Shown piece after piece: positions 7,697 to 16,113 of a stretch of 35,783 nt of DNA. Within the stretch, counting starts at the first letter, position 1. Every line of letters starts with the position of its first letter. Source of the stretch: Anaeromassilibacillus sp. An172 (GTDB taxonomy: Bacteria > Bacillota > Clostridia > Oscillospirales > Acutalibacteraceae); the NCBI RefSeq assembly GCF_002160515.1, contig NZ_NFKS01000031.1:1-35783 (forward strand), written 5' to 3'. The position numbers and the translations under genes are program-made. Below the pieces are notes generated by a model. It was not told the DNA's origin. It did not search any database and saw only the letters and a list, made by a program, of their open reading frames with translations.

Positions 7697-8020
7697 ATGA
7701 AAAATGTATATGTTAGCGGTAATACATTTCATGACAATTCTGCGGTAATTAGAAACGAATATCATTATAGTAATTATAATATTAAAGAGCTTTTGAATGA
7801 AATTATAGATTTAAAGGAAAAACTTAATTCACAAACAGAATTATATAAAGCTCTTTCAGAATTAGCTGAAGCAATAGAAGCAATAAAAGACAGTAGTGAT
7901 CACAAAAAACATTCTTCTGTTGGTAAAATAATAAAAAAATATGCAAAAGAATTTGCTTCGTCTTTTTTTGTTGGAATTGCAAGCGACGCATTAATTAATT
8001 TTATTCAGAATTTTAGTTAA
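7697..8020 (+). CDS. Small coiled-coil protein with N-terminal FHDNSAVIRN motif
   Basis: This 107-residue protein belongs to no family I recognise. GGTGATG precedes the ATG and the gap to the previous gene is only 18 bases. Residues 1-22 (VYVSGNTFHDNSAVIRN) look like one or two short beta strands and repeat the C-terminal motif of the preceding protein. Residues 28-65 form a likely coiled coil (IKELLNEIIDLKEKL and onward). The end, KKYAKEFASSFFVGIASDALINFI, is amphipathic or weakly membrane-active. A strong terminator follows, so this is the last gene of the agr transcript or of the DUF6232-like pair. It could be a partner of that protein, or a small effector or immunity factor; neither is shown. 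Confidence 0.65.
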   Translation: MKNVYVSGNTFHDNSAVIRNEYHYSNYNIKELLNEIIDLKEKLNSQTELYKALSELAEAIEAIKDSSDHKKHSSVGKIIKKYAKEFASSFFVGIASDALINFIQNFS

Positions 8021-8062
8021 TATTAATACAAATAAATATAAATATAAATAATAGGCTTATAT

Positions 8063-8126
8063 ATCCATAGAGATTACAAAACACAAAAGAAAAACTAAGT
8101 ATGTGTAATTTCTATGGATTTTTTTA
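8063..8126 (+). terminator. Strong Rho-independent terminator after the agr-linked genes
   Basis: A 16-base stem (8063-8078 with 8104-8119, one G-T pair) is followed by a run of T at 8119-8125. It separates the agr-linked unit from the Rhs gene, so the Rhs gene needs its own promoter or read-through. Confidence 0.9.
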
Positions 8127-8162
8127 TAAGATGAAATCAAATAACAATGAGGGAATTAACTC

Positions 8163-8178
8163 TTGACATATTTTGTCA
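8163..8178 (+). promoter_or_regulatory. TTGACA / inverted repeat upstream of the Rhs gene
   Basis: TTGACA at 8163-8168 lies 43 bases before the chosen Rhs start. It is also half of a perfect inverted repeat, TGACA-TATTT-TGTCA (8164-8178). About 19 bases downstream the sequence AATAAACA is only a weak -10 candidate. The element could be a -35 region overlapped by an operator. Its TTG also opens a longer in-frame reading of the Rhs protein, which I reject because a better start with AGAGGTAG lies downstream. Confidence 0.4.
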
Positions 8179-8210
8179 GGAGAAAAATAAACAGAAAAGA
8201 GGTAGAAACA

Positions 8211-11200
8211 ATGAAAGTTAAACGAACAATGAAAAAGATTATTGCTTTTGTATTAATTGCATCAACAGCACTTTTATATCCTGTGCAAATAAGTGCTGAG
8301 GCTATCAACGAAGCAGTAAGCGAAGCGGCAAATCAAGACTTTACAGTATCAGGGTATGAAGATGATTATGTGGAAGGACAAATTATTGCTGAAGTTGAAT
8401 CAAAACGCACAAGCAATGAAAAAACATTTCTTCTTGATGATGGTAATTATATGGCTGTTCAGTATCCAGAACCTGTACACTATATGAACGAAGAAGGTAA
8501 ATGGGTAGAATACAATAATACCATGGTTGCAAAAATGGTTACTAATTATGATGAAAATTCGGAAGATACTTCTACAGTAACTATTGGTGAAGAAACATCA
8601 CAATCAACAGTAAAGATTTTGGAAGATGAAAGTTTAAATTTAAATTCTGTTGAAGATGATACATCAGATAATCAAATCAATACAGATAGCACAGAAAATT
8701 TTACTGAAGAAAATACATTGAACAATGCTGTTTCTAATGGTTTGACTGCATCAGTAGAGTATGACAATATACAAAGCGATGTGGATATAGTTTTCTCTAA
8801 TAAAGCAAAAAAGAAGAACATGATCAAGGTTACAGTTGATAACTACAAAATATCTTGGGGTTATCAGGAAGTAAATAACGTATCTGTTAAATTTAAAGAT
8901 TACAATACTGCATTTGAAGGAAATGATGCGTATCTTGTACTTACTGACCTTACTCAAACAGCATTGTATGAAAATGCTTTTAAAGACACAGATATTGAAT
9001 GTATTGCTATGCCAAATGGTGTAAAGGAAAATCTGATTTTAAAATCTGCAAATGCTGATAACGAGTATGTTATTGAGTATAAAATAGATAGTTTGACAGC
9101 AGTACAATCAGATGATCAAAAAATAAATCTTGTTGATTCTGCAGGAAATATTATATATTCAATAACAGCTCCTATGATGAAAGATAGTGACGGAGATATA
9201 AGTAGTCGTGTTAAAATAGAAATTGTATCTCAAAAAAACAAAAGGCTGATTATAAAGCTTACTGCTGATAAAGAATGGCTTTTAGATTCAGAAAGAGCAT
9301 TCCCTGTAACTGTAGATCCAGGATTTATTACAAAACAAGAAGGTGAACATATACAAACGGGCATGGTAACATCAGGTAGTCCTGACACAGCTTGGAGTGC
9401 TTCACAGGTTTGGATGCCAGTTGGTTATGAATTCAGCCCTTTTAATAAAAGTAGAATTATGGTTAAGCCACAGAGCCTGCCTGAACTTAGTCCAGGTGAT
9501 GTAATCGTTCACGCAGAAATAAGTATGCTTCGTGATGCGTTTTTAGGCAGTATGCCTGTGTATGCCCATAAGGCTACAAGTGGATGGAACAGCTACAGTG
9601 TTACTTGGAATAATCAACCAACATATGATAATACTGTGCTTGATTACATGAATATAACCGGAACCTACACAGGAGAACCAGTTGTGGATTCTTGGGATAT
9701 AACATCTACAATGAGGGAGTGGTACAATGACTCAAGCACGTGCAATGGTATTGTATTTACATCACCGGCTGAAAACGATACATATGTTCACAGAGCACTT
9801 TATTTGAGCGGATTTGCTCCTACAGGTACGAGACCTGTATTTTCAATAATTTACAGAAATAATGCAGGACTTGAATCCTACTGGAGTTATCATCAGCAAA
9901 ATTTTTCTGGTGGCGTAACAGCATACGTAAATGATTACTCTGGAAATTTAGTTATAACAGCTCCGATAAGCGGTTTGCCTGGTAGAGTTACACCGTACAA
10001 TCTTACTATGACATACAATACATACAATTCTTTTAATCATTTTCATTCTGGTGATAAAGGACATGTATGTGGAGCGGGCTGGATGAACAGCAATGACCAA
10101 CGAATAGATCCAATTGACAATATTATGTATATGGATTCATCGGTCAAAGAAGCATTAAAAGAACAAGGGTATGAGTACGTATATACCGATTCTGATGGTA
10201 CAATGCATTACTTTACAAAAAAGGATGATACCACAGATCAATTTGAAGATGAAGATGGACTTTCTCTTACATTGACTAAGGAAAGCTCAGGTACATATAC
10301 GCTTGAAGCAAAAACGGGGGAGAAACTAACTTTTGATACAAGAGGATATGTAACTTCAATTATAGACAAGTATGGCAATACAAGTACTCTAAATTATCAT
10401 GGCACATATCATGCACTTGATGCAGTAACGGATGCAGCCGGAAGAAAAATGAACTATACCTATGACGGAACAATAGGACAGGTAACAGTTTTGAGAAGTG
10501 TGACAAATGCTGCCGGAGAAAAAACAAGCGTTACTTATAATGAAAATGGAATGGATATGATAAGACTTACATATTCTGACGGAAAATCCGTTTCATTTGA
10601 TTATGATAAAATAACTCTTGACGGAAAAGAATATTATATTCCGAAAAAAATAACAGATATTGATGGCTCCTATGTAAAATATGAATATGAACAAAACGCT
10701 AATGTGAATGCTGTTTTTAAATTTAGAGTAAAAAAGATTACTGAATATGCTGCAGACGGGACAAAAGGAAACGCCATATCAATAGAATACGGAACAGATG
10801 GAACAACAACATTCACCTATGAAAAGGCAAGTGGAAATGTGTCTTCAAAATACAGCTTTGATAACTTTGGAAGAACTATTAGTGTCATAAACTCAGATGG
10901 AACAGCAATGAGCCAAAGCTATCAAGAGGTTGGAGATGATGGCAATAAGTCAACTCAAAATAATAGAATATCAAAAGTTGCTTCTGGTGCAGGATTTGTA
11001 GATAATCTACTTTCAAACCATAGTTTTGAGGGTAGTACAGGGTGGCGTTCTGTTGGACATCATGATCAGTCTGTCAATGAAAATATTACATCTAGCGACA
11101 CATATCTTGGAAATAAGGTTCATCAGATAACTAACAACGGTGAACAGTATATTAATACAAGTATCGTTAAATATAGCCAAGATATTACAGTTACTCCTGG

Positions 11201-14200
11201 AGAATACTACACCTTGTCGGCATATGTTAAAACAGATAATGTTGTAACAAATAAAGATTTTGGAGCAACAGTTATTGTATATAACGGATTAAATGAACTG
11301 GAACCGGTATCCGTTCAGAAATATGTAGATGGAACAAGTGATTGGCAAAGGATATCTGTAACAGTACAGATTCCTGAAGGAATGACTACAGTAACACCGT
11401 CTTGTGTTTTGAAGAAAGCAACCGGAACTGCATATTTTGACTGTGTTCAGTTTGAGAAAGGAAAGTCTGTCAATAACTATAATATGGTTGAAGATGGTAG
11501 TTTCTCAAAGACAAGTTCTTGGGAAACAGAAGGACTTGGAACAGGTGAAGGACAAATAGATGGCAAATTAAAAATAGAAGGAGTTTACAATGTAAATAAA
11601 AAATGTTACCAAAGAGTTTACATAGGAAACAAATTAAACGCTGTAAATATAAGCGGAAAATCAACAACAAGTTCAGTTCCCATCAAGGAAGATTCTGAAA
11701 GGGAATTCTGTATCTATTTGGAAGTAAAATATGACGATGGAACAACAAGTAAGCTTACGCAGTCGTTCTCTCATGAAACAACAGGAGAACAGTATCTTAA
11801 TAAAACCGTAATGATGCCGAAAGAAAACATCGATAAAGTGATAAGCTATATCGATTTATACATTTCCTATTCTAATAATGCGAATACGGCTTATTTTGAT
11901 GATGTAATGATGACTTTTGATAAGACGGGAGCGTCCTATACTTATGATGAGGATGGAAATCCAATAAGTGCAAATGATAATGCTGAACGTAACCAAAGTT
12001 ATGAGTTTAACGATGCAGGCGAAATAACAAAGCTTACAGATGAGACAAATAAGACTTACTCCTATTTTTACAGTGACAGTAATTCTCACCAGATCACAGG
12101 TGCAAGGGTAAATAGCCTTGGAAACGGCTATACTTTCAGTTATGATAGCTACGGCAATGTAACAGGAACAAAGCTTGGTGTTATGAATACTGACGGAGTA
12201 ATTGATACATCAAAACCATATATAGAGGGAAGTACAGAATATACTACAAGCGGTACATATGTAAAAAAGATAACTGACCAAAGCGGAAATACAGTCACAT
12301 ATGATACAGATGAGAACAGAGGTCTCACAGAAAAAGTAAGTTACCCTAATGGATATGGCATAGAATATGATTACAACGCTTCACATCAAACTACCAAAGT
12401 AACCGATAGTTTAAACAGAAAAACTATAGATTACACTTACAACTCAGATAATCAACTTACAAAGATAAGTCAAGGTGGGTTAGACTATCATCTTGTATAT
12501 GATAACTTCGGAAATGTTACTGAAATATCCGTAGGAAATAATGTTCTTACTGAAAATACCTATGCGGCAAACAACGGAAATCTTATAAAAGCTGAATACG
12601 GAAATGGAACAGTTATAGAGTATAACTACGACCAGTACGACAGAGTTGTATCTCAGGAAATTAACGATCAACTTCAATATGAAACAGTGTATAATGCAAA
12701 AGGAGAGGTTTCAAGAATAGATGATTACGCCGCAGGAACAAAAACGGAGTATTATTATGACTTGATAGGCAGACCTGTTCAGGCAGAAATGGTAATAGAT
12801 AATGCTGATGGAGATCTTTATGCAGGTGTTACCCAGCAGTATGATATAAAGAATCGTGTAACCGGAATGACAACGGAAATAACTGTACCAACATCATCTG
12901 ACAAAATACGAGAGGCAAAATTTGAATACAGTTATAATTCCACAACAGATCTGCCGGAATATGTATCATTTAATGATAGACGCAGTTTGTCTTATGAATA
13001 TGACGAGCTTGGAAGAGTTACTCAAAGAAAATATAACACTAGTGGTGCTTCTGCACGCTATACATATCAAGCAGGTAAGAATTCAGGAACAACTACAAAT
13101 CTGATAAGTCAAATACAAAATGATTGGGGAGAAACTCTAAGTTATACATATGACAGTATGGGTAATATCCTCACATTAAGTATAGACGGAAATTTAGCAG
13201 AAAAATATACCTATGATTTGGACGGAACCTTGATAGAGGTATATCAAAAGTGGAGAGATACAGTTTACACTTATGATTATGATGATAGAGGAAACATACT
13301 GTCCACTAAAGAGTATTATTGTACAAATGGAGAAAATAAATATCTTAGAACAATGTCAGGTTATACCTATGACTACAATTGGAAAGACCTGCTTACAAGT
13401 TATGACGGAAGTGTCATAACCTACGACGAAATCGGAAATCCGCTCACATACCGAGATTCCATGACCATGAGTTGGGAGGGAAGAAGACTTAGTAGTATAA
13501 ATAATGGTGCAATAAACTATGAATATGATTCAAGCGGAATAAGAAGTAAAAAAACTGTTGACGGTAATACTACAGTATTTTATAATATAGGTGGAGTAAA
13601 AGCTGGAGAATATCGTGATGATGGCATAGATATATTGTATCTGTATGATGATAAAGGCAAAATTTATGGAATAAGCGTCAATGAACAGATTTATTACTTC
13701 ATGGAAAATATACAGGGAGATGTAATAGGACTGTATGATTATTATGGAAGAGTATGTGCGAGATATACATATGATCCATGGGGAAATATAATCGATGTAC
13801 AGGAGCTTGATACGGTTACCTTTGGCGAGGATAATAAGAAAATCGGAGAGGTAAATCCATTTAGATATCGAGGATATTATTACGATACGGAAACAGGTTT
13901 CTATTATCTCAATTCAAGATATTATGATCCGCAGGTTAAGAGATTTATAAATTCTGATGCATATGCCTCGACAGGCCAAGGTTTCAATGGAACCAATATG
14001 TTCTGCTATTGCTTAAATAATCCAGTTAATAATGCGGATTATATGGGCAATAAAGCTATTACTATACGTGGCTATTCTGTAGATAGTCAAAAATGGGCAG
14101 CGGCAACCATTAAATACGGGACGATTGGTGCTATGAATGAGCTTATGAGTAATCCAGAAGATTTTGCTCCAGAAAAAAGCATGTTATCAAAAATCACAGA

Positions 14201-14600
14201 TACATTATATTACCCATTAGCAAGCGTAAGAATAGAAGGAGGTATTGGTATAGGATTAAAAATATCAGGAACCATAGATGGAATCAATTTCAGTATAGGT
14301 TATAAATATGATTTTTTCCATTTTATAATTAGTCCTGAAGAAATTTGGCTAGGAACATACGAAGAGAAAGGCTATGGGTTCGATATATATGGTGTTGGTT
14401 TAGGTGATTACTATATAACAAAACAAGAATATGGTTCTAATAAACCAAAGATAGAATACAGCCCTGTAACTAATCCAGGATTTAGTGCTGATAAAGGGAT
14501 TGGAATTGGTGGAGGTGCATATATTTTTGGCGGTGCAAACCTATCTGTAACTTGGGATATTGAATATATAGTAGAAAATATAAAGGAAACATGGAGTTGA
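8211..14600 (+). CDS. Secreted Rhs/YD-repeat polymorphic toxin, WapA-like, with DNRLRE and CBM-like modules
   Basis: This is a very large secreted protein (2129 residues from the ATG at 8211, preceded by AGAGGTAG). A signal peptide covers residues 1-30 (MKKIIAFVLIASTALLYPVQ then AxA). An Asp/Glu-rich region is followed by a DNRLRE-type domain at about 362-550 (VTVDPG; SYSVTWNNQP). Two CBM-like modules (about 925-1090 and 1090-1245) begin NLLSNHSFEGSTGW and MVEDGSFSKTSSW. Many YD repeats (YxYDxxG) fill about 700-920 and 1240-1830 and would form the toxin-encapsulating shell. The Rhs core (about 1830-1946) has NPFRYRGYYYD, YLNSRYYDP and a TGQGFNGTNMF / YCLNNPVNNADYMG boundary. The last 183 residues are the variable C-terminal cassette, described separately. 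It is followed, with overlap or near overlap, by small membrane proteins that are probably immunity genes. Confidence 0.92.
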   Translation: MKVKRTMKKIIAFVLIASTALLYPVQISAEAINEAVSEAANQDFTVSGYEDDYVEGQIIAEVESKRTSNEKTFLLDDGNYMAVQYPEPVHYMNEEGKWVEYNNTMVAKMVTNYDENSEDTSTVTIGEETSQSTVKILEDESLNLNSVEDDTSDNQINTDSTENFTEENTLNNAVSNGLTASVEYDNIQSDVDIVFSNKAKKKNMIKVTVDNYKISWGYQEVNNVSVKFKDYNTAFEGNDAYLVLTDLTQTALYENAFKDTDIECIAMPNGVKENLILKSANADNEYVIEYKIDSLTAVQSDDQKINLVDSAGNIIYSITAPMMKDSDGDISSRVKIEIVSQKNKRLIIKLTADKEWLLDSERAFPVTVDPGFITKQEGEHIQTGMVTSGSPDTAWSASQVWMPVGYEFSPFNKSRIMVKPQSLPELSPGDVIVHAEISMLRDAFLGSMPVYAHKATSGWNSYSVTWNNQPTYDNTVLDYMNITGTYTGEPVVDSWDITSTMREWYNDSSTCNGIVFTSPAENDTYVHRALYLSGFAPTGTRPVFSIIYRNNAGLESYWSYHQQNFSGGVTAYVNDYSGNLVITAPISGLPGRVTPYNLTMTYNTYNSFNHFHSGDKGHVCGAGWMNSNDQRIDPIDNIMYMDSSVKEALKEQGYEYVYTDSDGTMHYFTKKDDTTDQFEDEDGLSLTLTKESSGTYTLEAKTGEKLTFDTRGYVTSIIDKYGNTSTLNYHGTYHALDAVTDAAGRKMNYTYDGTIGQVTVLRSVTNAAGEKTSVTYNENGMDMIRLTYSDGKSVSFDYDKITLDGKEYYIPKKITDIDGSYVKYEYEQNANVNAVFKFRVKKITEYAADGTKGNAISIEYGTDGTTTFTYEKASGNVSSKYSFDNFGRTISVINSDGTAMSQSYQEVGDDGNKSTQNNRISKVASGAGFVDNLLSNHSFEGSTGWRSVGHHDQSVNENITSSDTYLGNKVHQITNNGEQYINTSIVKYSQDITVTPGEYYTLSAYVKTDNVVTNKDFGATVIVYNGLNELEPVSVQKYVDGTSDWQRISVTVQIPEGMTTVTPSCVLKKATGTAYFDCVQFEKGKSVNNYNMVEDGSFSKTSSWETEGLGTGEGQIDGKLKIEGVYNVNKKCYQRVYIGNKLNAVNISGKSTTSSVPIKEDSEREFCIYLEVKYDDGTTSKLTQSFSHETTGEQYLNKTVMMPKENIDKVISYIDLYISYSNNANTAYFDDVMMTFDKTGASYTYDEDGNPISANDNAERNQSYEFNDAGEITKLTDETNKTYSYFYSDSNSHQITGARVNSLGNGYTFSYDSYGNVTGTKLGVMNTDGVIDTSKPYIEGSTEYTTSGTYVKKITDQSGNTVTYDTDENRGLTEKVSYPNGYGIEYDYNASHQTTKVTDSLNRKTIDYTYNSDNQLTKISQGGLDYHLVYDNFGNVTEISVGNNVLTENTYAANNGNLIKAEYGNGTVIEYNYDQYDRVVSQEINDQLQYETVYNAKGEVSRIDDYAAGTKTEYYYDLIGRPVQAEMVIDNADGDLYAGVTQQYDIKNRVTGMTTEITVPTSSDKIREAKFEYSYNSTTDLPEYVSFNDRRSLSYEYDELGRVTQRKYNTSGASARYTYQAGKNSGTTTNLISQIQNDWGETLSYTYDSMGNILTLSIDGNLAEKYTYDLDGTLIEVYQKWRDTVYTYDYDDRGNILSTKEYYCTNGENKYLRTMSGYTYDYNWKDLLTSYDGSVITYDEIGNPLTYRDSMTMSWEGRRLSSINNGAINYEYDSSGIRSKKTVDGNTTVFYNIGGVKAGEYRDDGIDILYLYDDKGKIYGISVNEQIYYFMENIQGDVIGLYDYYGRVCARYTYDPWGNIIDVQELDTVTFGEDNKKIGEVNPFRYRGYYYDTETGFYYLNSRYYDPQVKRFINSDAYASTGQGFNGTNMFCYCLNNPVNNADYMGNKAITIRGYSVDSQKWAAATIKYGTIGAMNELMSNPEDFAPEKSMLSKITDTLYYPLASVRIEGGIGIGLKISGTIDGINFSIGYKYDFFHFIISPEEIWLGTYEEKGYGFDIYGVGLGDYYITKQEYGSNKPKIEYSPVTNPGFSADKGIGIGGGAYIFGGANLSVTWDIEYIVENIKETWS
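14049..14600 (+). other. Variable C-terminal cassette of the Rhs protein (putative toxin domain)
   Basis: In Rhs and WapA proteins the region after the core's NNPVN..D..G boundary is the exchangeable toxin. Here it is about 183 residues and matches no nuclease, deaminase, ADP-ribosyl or peptidase motif I know. It starts with a mixed segment (about 60 residues). It then becomes glycine-rich and beta-like with alternating hydrophobics: GGIGIGLKISGTI, then GINFSIGYKYDFFHFI, then GYGFDIYGVGLGDYYI, and near the end GIGIGGGAYIFGGANLSVTW. The alternating pattern suggests a beta-sheet or pore-like fold. Polytopic membrane proteins as probable immunity partners fit a membrane target, but this is inference. 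Confidence 0.55.
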
Positions 14601-14605
14601 AATTT

Positions 14606-15145
14606 ATGAAAAGACGAACAGATATTTTAGGTAAAGAAATTATCATTACAGCAATCTTATCAACAATAATAATGCTTGGATATACATTATTTAAACAGAA
14701 TGGGTGGTTTTCAGATACAACTGTAAATATACTATTTCCAAGCTTAATTTGCATAATTTTTCTCTTTTCCATATTTATTTCAATAAAAAAAGATTTTGTT
14801 GATAAAATAAGAAATTATTCATCTGATATTATTTTATCTGTTGTTCTTCCAATGATATTTACTCATTTGTTGCCTTTAATTTACTATATGATACCTATTA
14901 TAGCAAGTCCATTTTCACCGGATAAATGGTACTTAATAACAATGAATACTCAAAGAATAACATTTCTTCTCTTTGCGGTAAGGGGAATAATTGGTTTGAC
15001 AAAAGCAAAAGGCAGTACAAAGAAAAAAGCTATTTTAATAGTATCGGTTATTTTTCTGTTGTTTACTTTTTCGGTTTTGATATTATCATTTTTAAATTTA
15101 GGAATAATGCACATGCAGTATGCAGGGATATATATGGAATTTTAA
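14606..15145 (+). CDS. Small polytopic membrane protein, candidate immunity protein
   Basis: Unrecognised integral membrane protein of 179 residues. About four or five hydrophobic segments are seen (roughly residues 10-28, 38-56, 72-96 and 138-160, plus a weaker one near 115-130) separated by short basic loops. The start at 14606 has GGAG 9 bases upstream. An in-frame ATG at 14591 overlaps the Rhs stop and would add five residues. Either choice makes translation coupled to the toxin gene. Immediate 3' position after an Rhs cassette is the usual place of the cognate immunity gene, so I infer that role; nothing in the sequence proves it. Confidence 0.7.
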   Translation: MKRRTDILGKEIIITAILSTIIMLGYTLFKQNGWFSDTTVNILFPSLICIIFLFSIFISIKKDFVDKIRNYSSDIILSVVLPMIFTHLLPLIYYMIPIIASPFSPDKWYLITMNTQRITFLLFAVRGIIGLTKAKGSTKKKAILIVSVIFLLFTFSVLILSFLNLGIMHMQYAGIYMEF

Positions 15146-15157
15146 CGGAGGCTTAAT

Positions 15158-15673
15158 ATGAATTTATTACATAGGATACTGACTATACCAGTAAAGTTAA
15201 TGTATATGGGAGCTATTGGAATTTCTATAGTCACAGTACTTGTTGCGACAGGAATTATATATTATTTCCCGATAACAACAATTGTGGTTGCAATAATAGC
15301 AAACGGAGCAATGCTTTGTCCTTTAATGGCAACTAACATATACTATGTTTGGAAAGTAGATAAAAAATATAATTACTCAGATCTTATAATTGCGATTATT
15401 ACCGGGTTGATATATTGGGGTATTTTATATTTGTTAATGGATTTAAACATTATGCCATATGATCGTTTTAGCTATCTTTATATTGTTTTTCCATCAGGGA
15501 TTTGTTGTGTTCATGCAATAAGAGCATTAGGACAATCTATATTAGAATTATTGATTAAAAGCTTCAATTACAAATCTATTCTTGGTATTTACACTGTAAT
15601 AACGATATTGTTATGTATAATTGTATTGGTTATGTGTATTCTTGACTATAACCCTGATTTTTTATTTGTATAA
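15158..15673 (+). CDS. Second small polytopic membrane protein after the Rhs toxin
   Basis: Unrecognised 171-residue membrane protein. ACGGAGGC lies 5 bases before the ATG and the gap to the preceding gene is 12 bases, so it is in the same operon. About five hydrophobic segments are visible (roughly 14-38, 40-62, 78-97, 104-122 and 142-165). It does not obviously resemble its upstream neighbour in primary sequence, although both have a similar size and layout. It may be a second immunity protein, a subunit of a two-protein immunity complex, or an immunity gene left from an earlier toxin cassette. Confidence 0.7.
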   Translation: MNLLHRILTIPVKLMYMGAIGISIVTVLVATGIIYYFPITTIVVAIIANGAMLCPLMATNIYYVWKVDKKYNYSDLIIAIITGLIYWGILYLLMDLNIMPYDRFSYLYIVFPSGICCVHAIRALGQSILELLIKSFNYKSILGIYTVITILLCIIVLVMCILDYNPDFLFV

Positions 15674-15754
15674 AGTTAAAAAATTATTCGTTTTGTAATC
15701 TTATCTTTTGACTACCAGTCAGTTAAACTAAAACAATCTGACTGATAGAGAGAA

Positions 15755-15947
15755 AAGTATGCGAAAGATATACCTATGATCCATGGGGAAAATCATCAGC
15801 GTACAGGAACTTGATGCGATTACCTTTGGAGATAATAAGAAGAAAATCGGTGAAGTAAACCCGTTCAGATATCGAGAATGTTATTACAATATGGAAACGG
15901 ATTTCTATTATCTCAATTCAAGATATTATGACACACGTGTAAATTGA
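15755..15947 (+). pseudogene. Fragment of a second Rhs core region, frameshifted
   Basis: About 190 bases closely follow the core of the upstream Rhs gene (13752-13937): RYTYDPWG, then after a one-base deletion near 15793, QELDAITFGDNKKKIGEVNP, then FRYRECYYNMETDFYYLNSRYYD. The copy ends with TRVN and a stop at 15945-15947, exactly where a toxin cassette would follow. It has no start or ribosome site. Its differences from the main gene (for example the second Gly of FRYRGYYYD changed to Glu) show it is a diverged copy and not a recent duplicate. This is the signature of displaced orphan Rhs cassettes, but here without its toxin. Confidence 0.85.
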
Positions 15948-15987
15948 TGGTGTAAATTACGGAAAAATTGGAATCTCGTCCAAATCT

Positions 15988-16035
15988 GCACCCAATGCAT
16001 AATTCTGACAGCATTATGCATTGGGTGCATTTTTG
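15988..16035 (+). terminator. Strong terminator after the Rhs fragment
   Basis: A perfect 16-base stem (15988-16003 with 16013-16028), a 9-base loop and ATTTTTG follow the Rhs fragment stop by 40 bases. It would end the whole Rhs transcript on the plus strand. Confidence 0.88.
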
Positions 16036-16055
16036 TCCGCCGAATAGGAATGAGT

Positions 16056-16109
16056 AAACCACCAGTTAAACTGGTGGTTATGATTACTACTACATTTAAC
16101 TGGTGGTTT
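16056..16109. terminator. Nested inverted repeats between convergent units
   Basis: AAACCACCAGTTAAA (16056-16070) is repeated perfectly inverted at 16095-16109. In between lies a third, partial copy, so the first 23 bases (16057-16079) also form a tight palindrome. The block starts five bases from the stop of the minus-strand galactosidase. It probably acts as a terminator for that transcript, although its T tract is poor on the minus strand and better on the plus strand (TTTTAAATT). Confidence 0.6.
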
Positions 16110-16113
16110 TAAA

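Noticed and set aside
8163-8210. Earlier TTG start for the Rhs protein at 8163
   Set aside because: It lacks a ribosome site, coincides with a TTGACA promoter-like element and puts 16 charged residues before a good signal peptide that begins at 8211.
13752-15947. Possible recent duplication joining the Rhs core and its downstream copy
   Set aside because: The copies differ at many codons and by an indel, so the fragment is an older or separate allele, not a fresh duplication.
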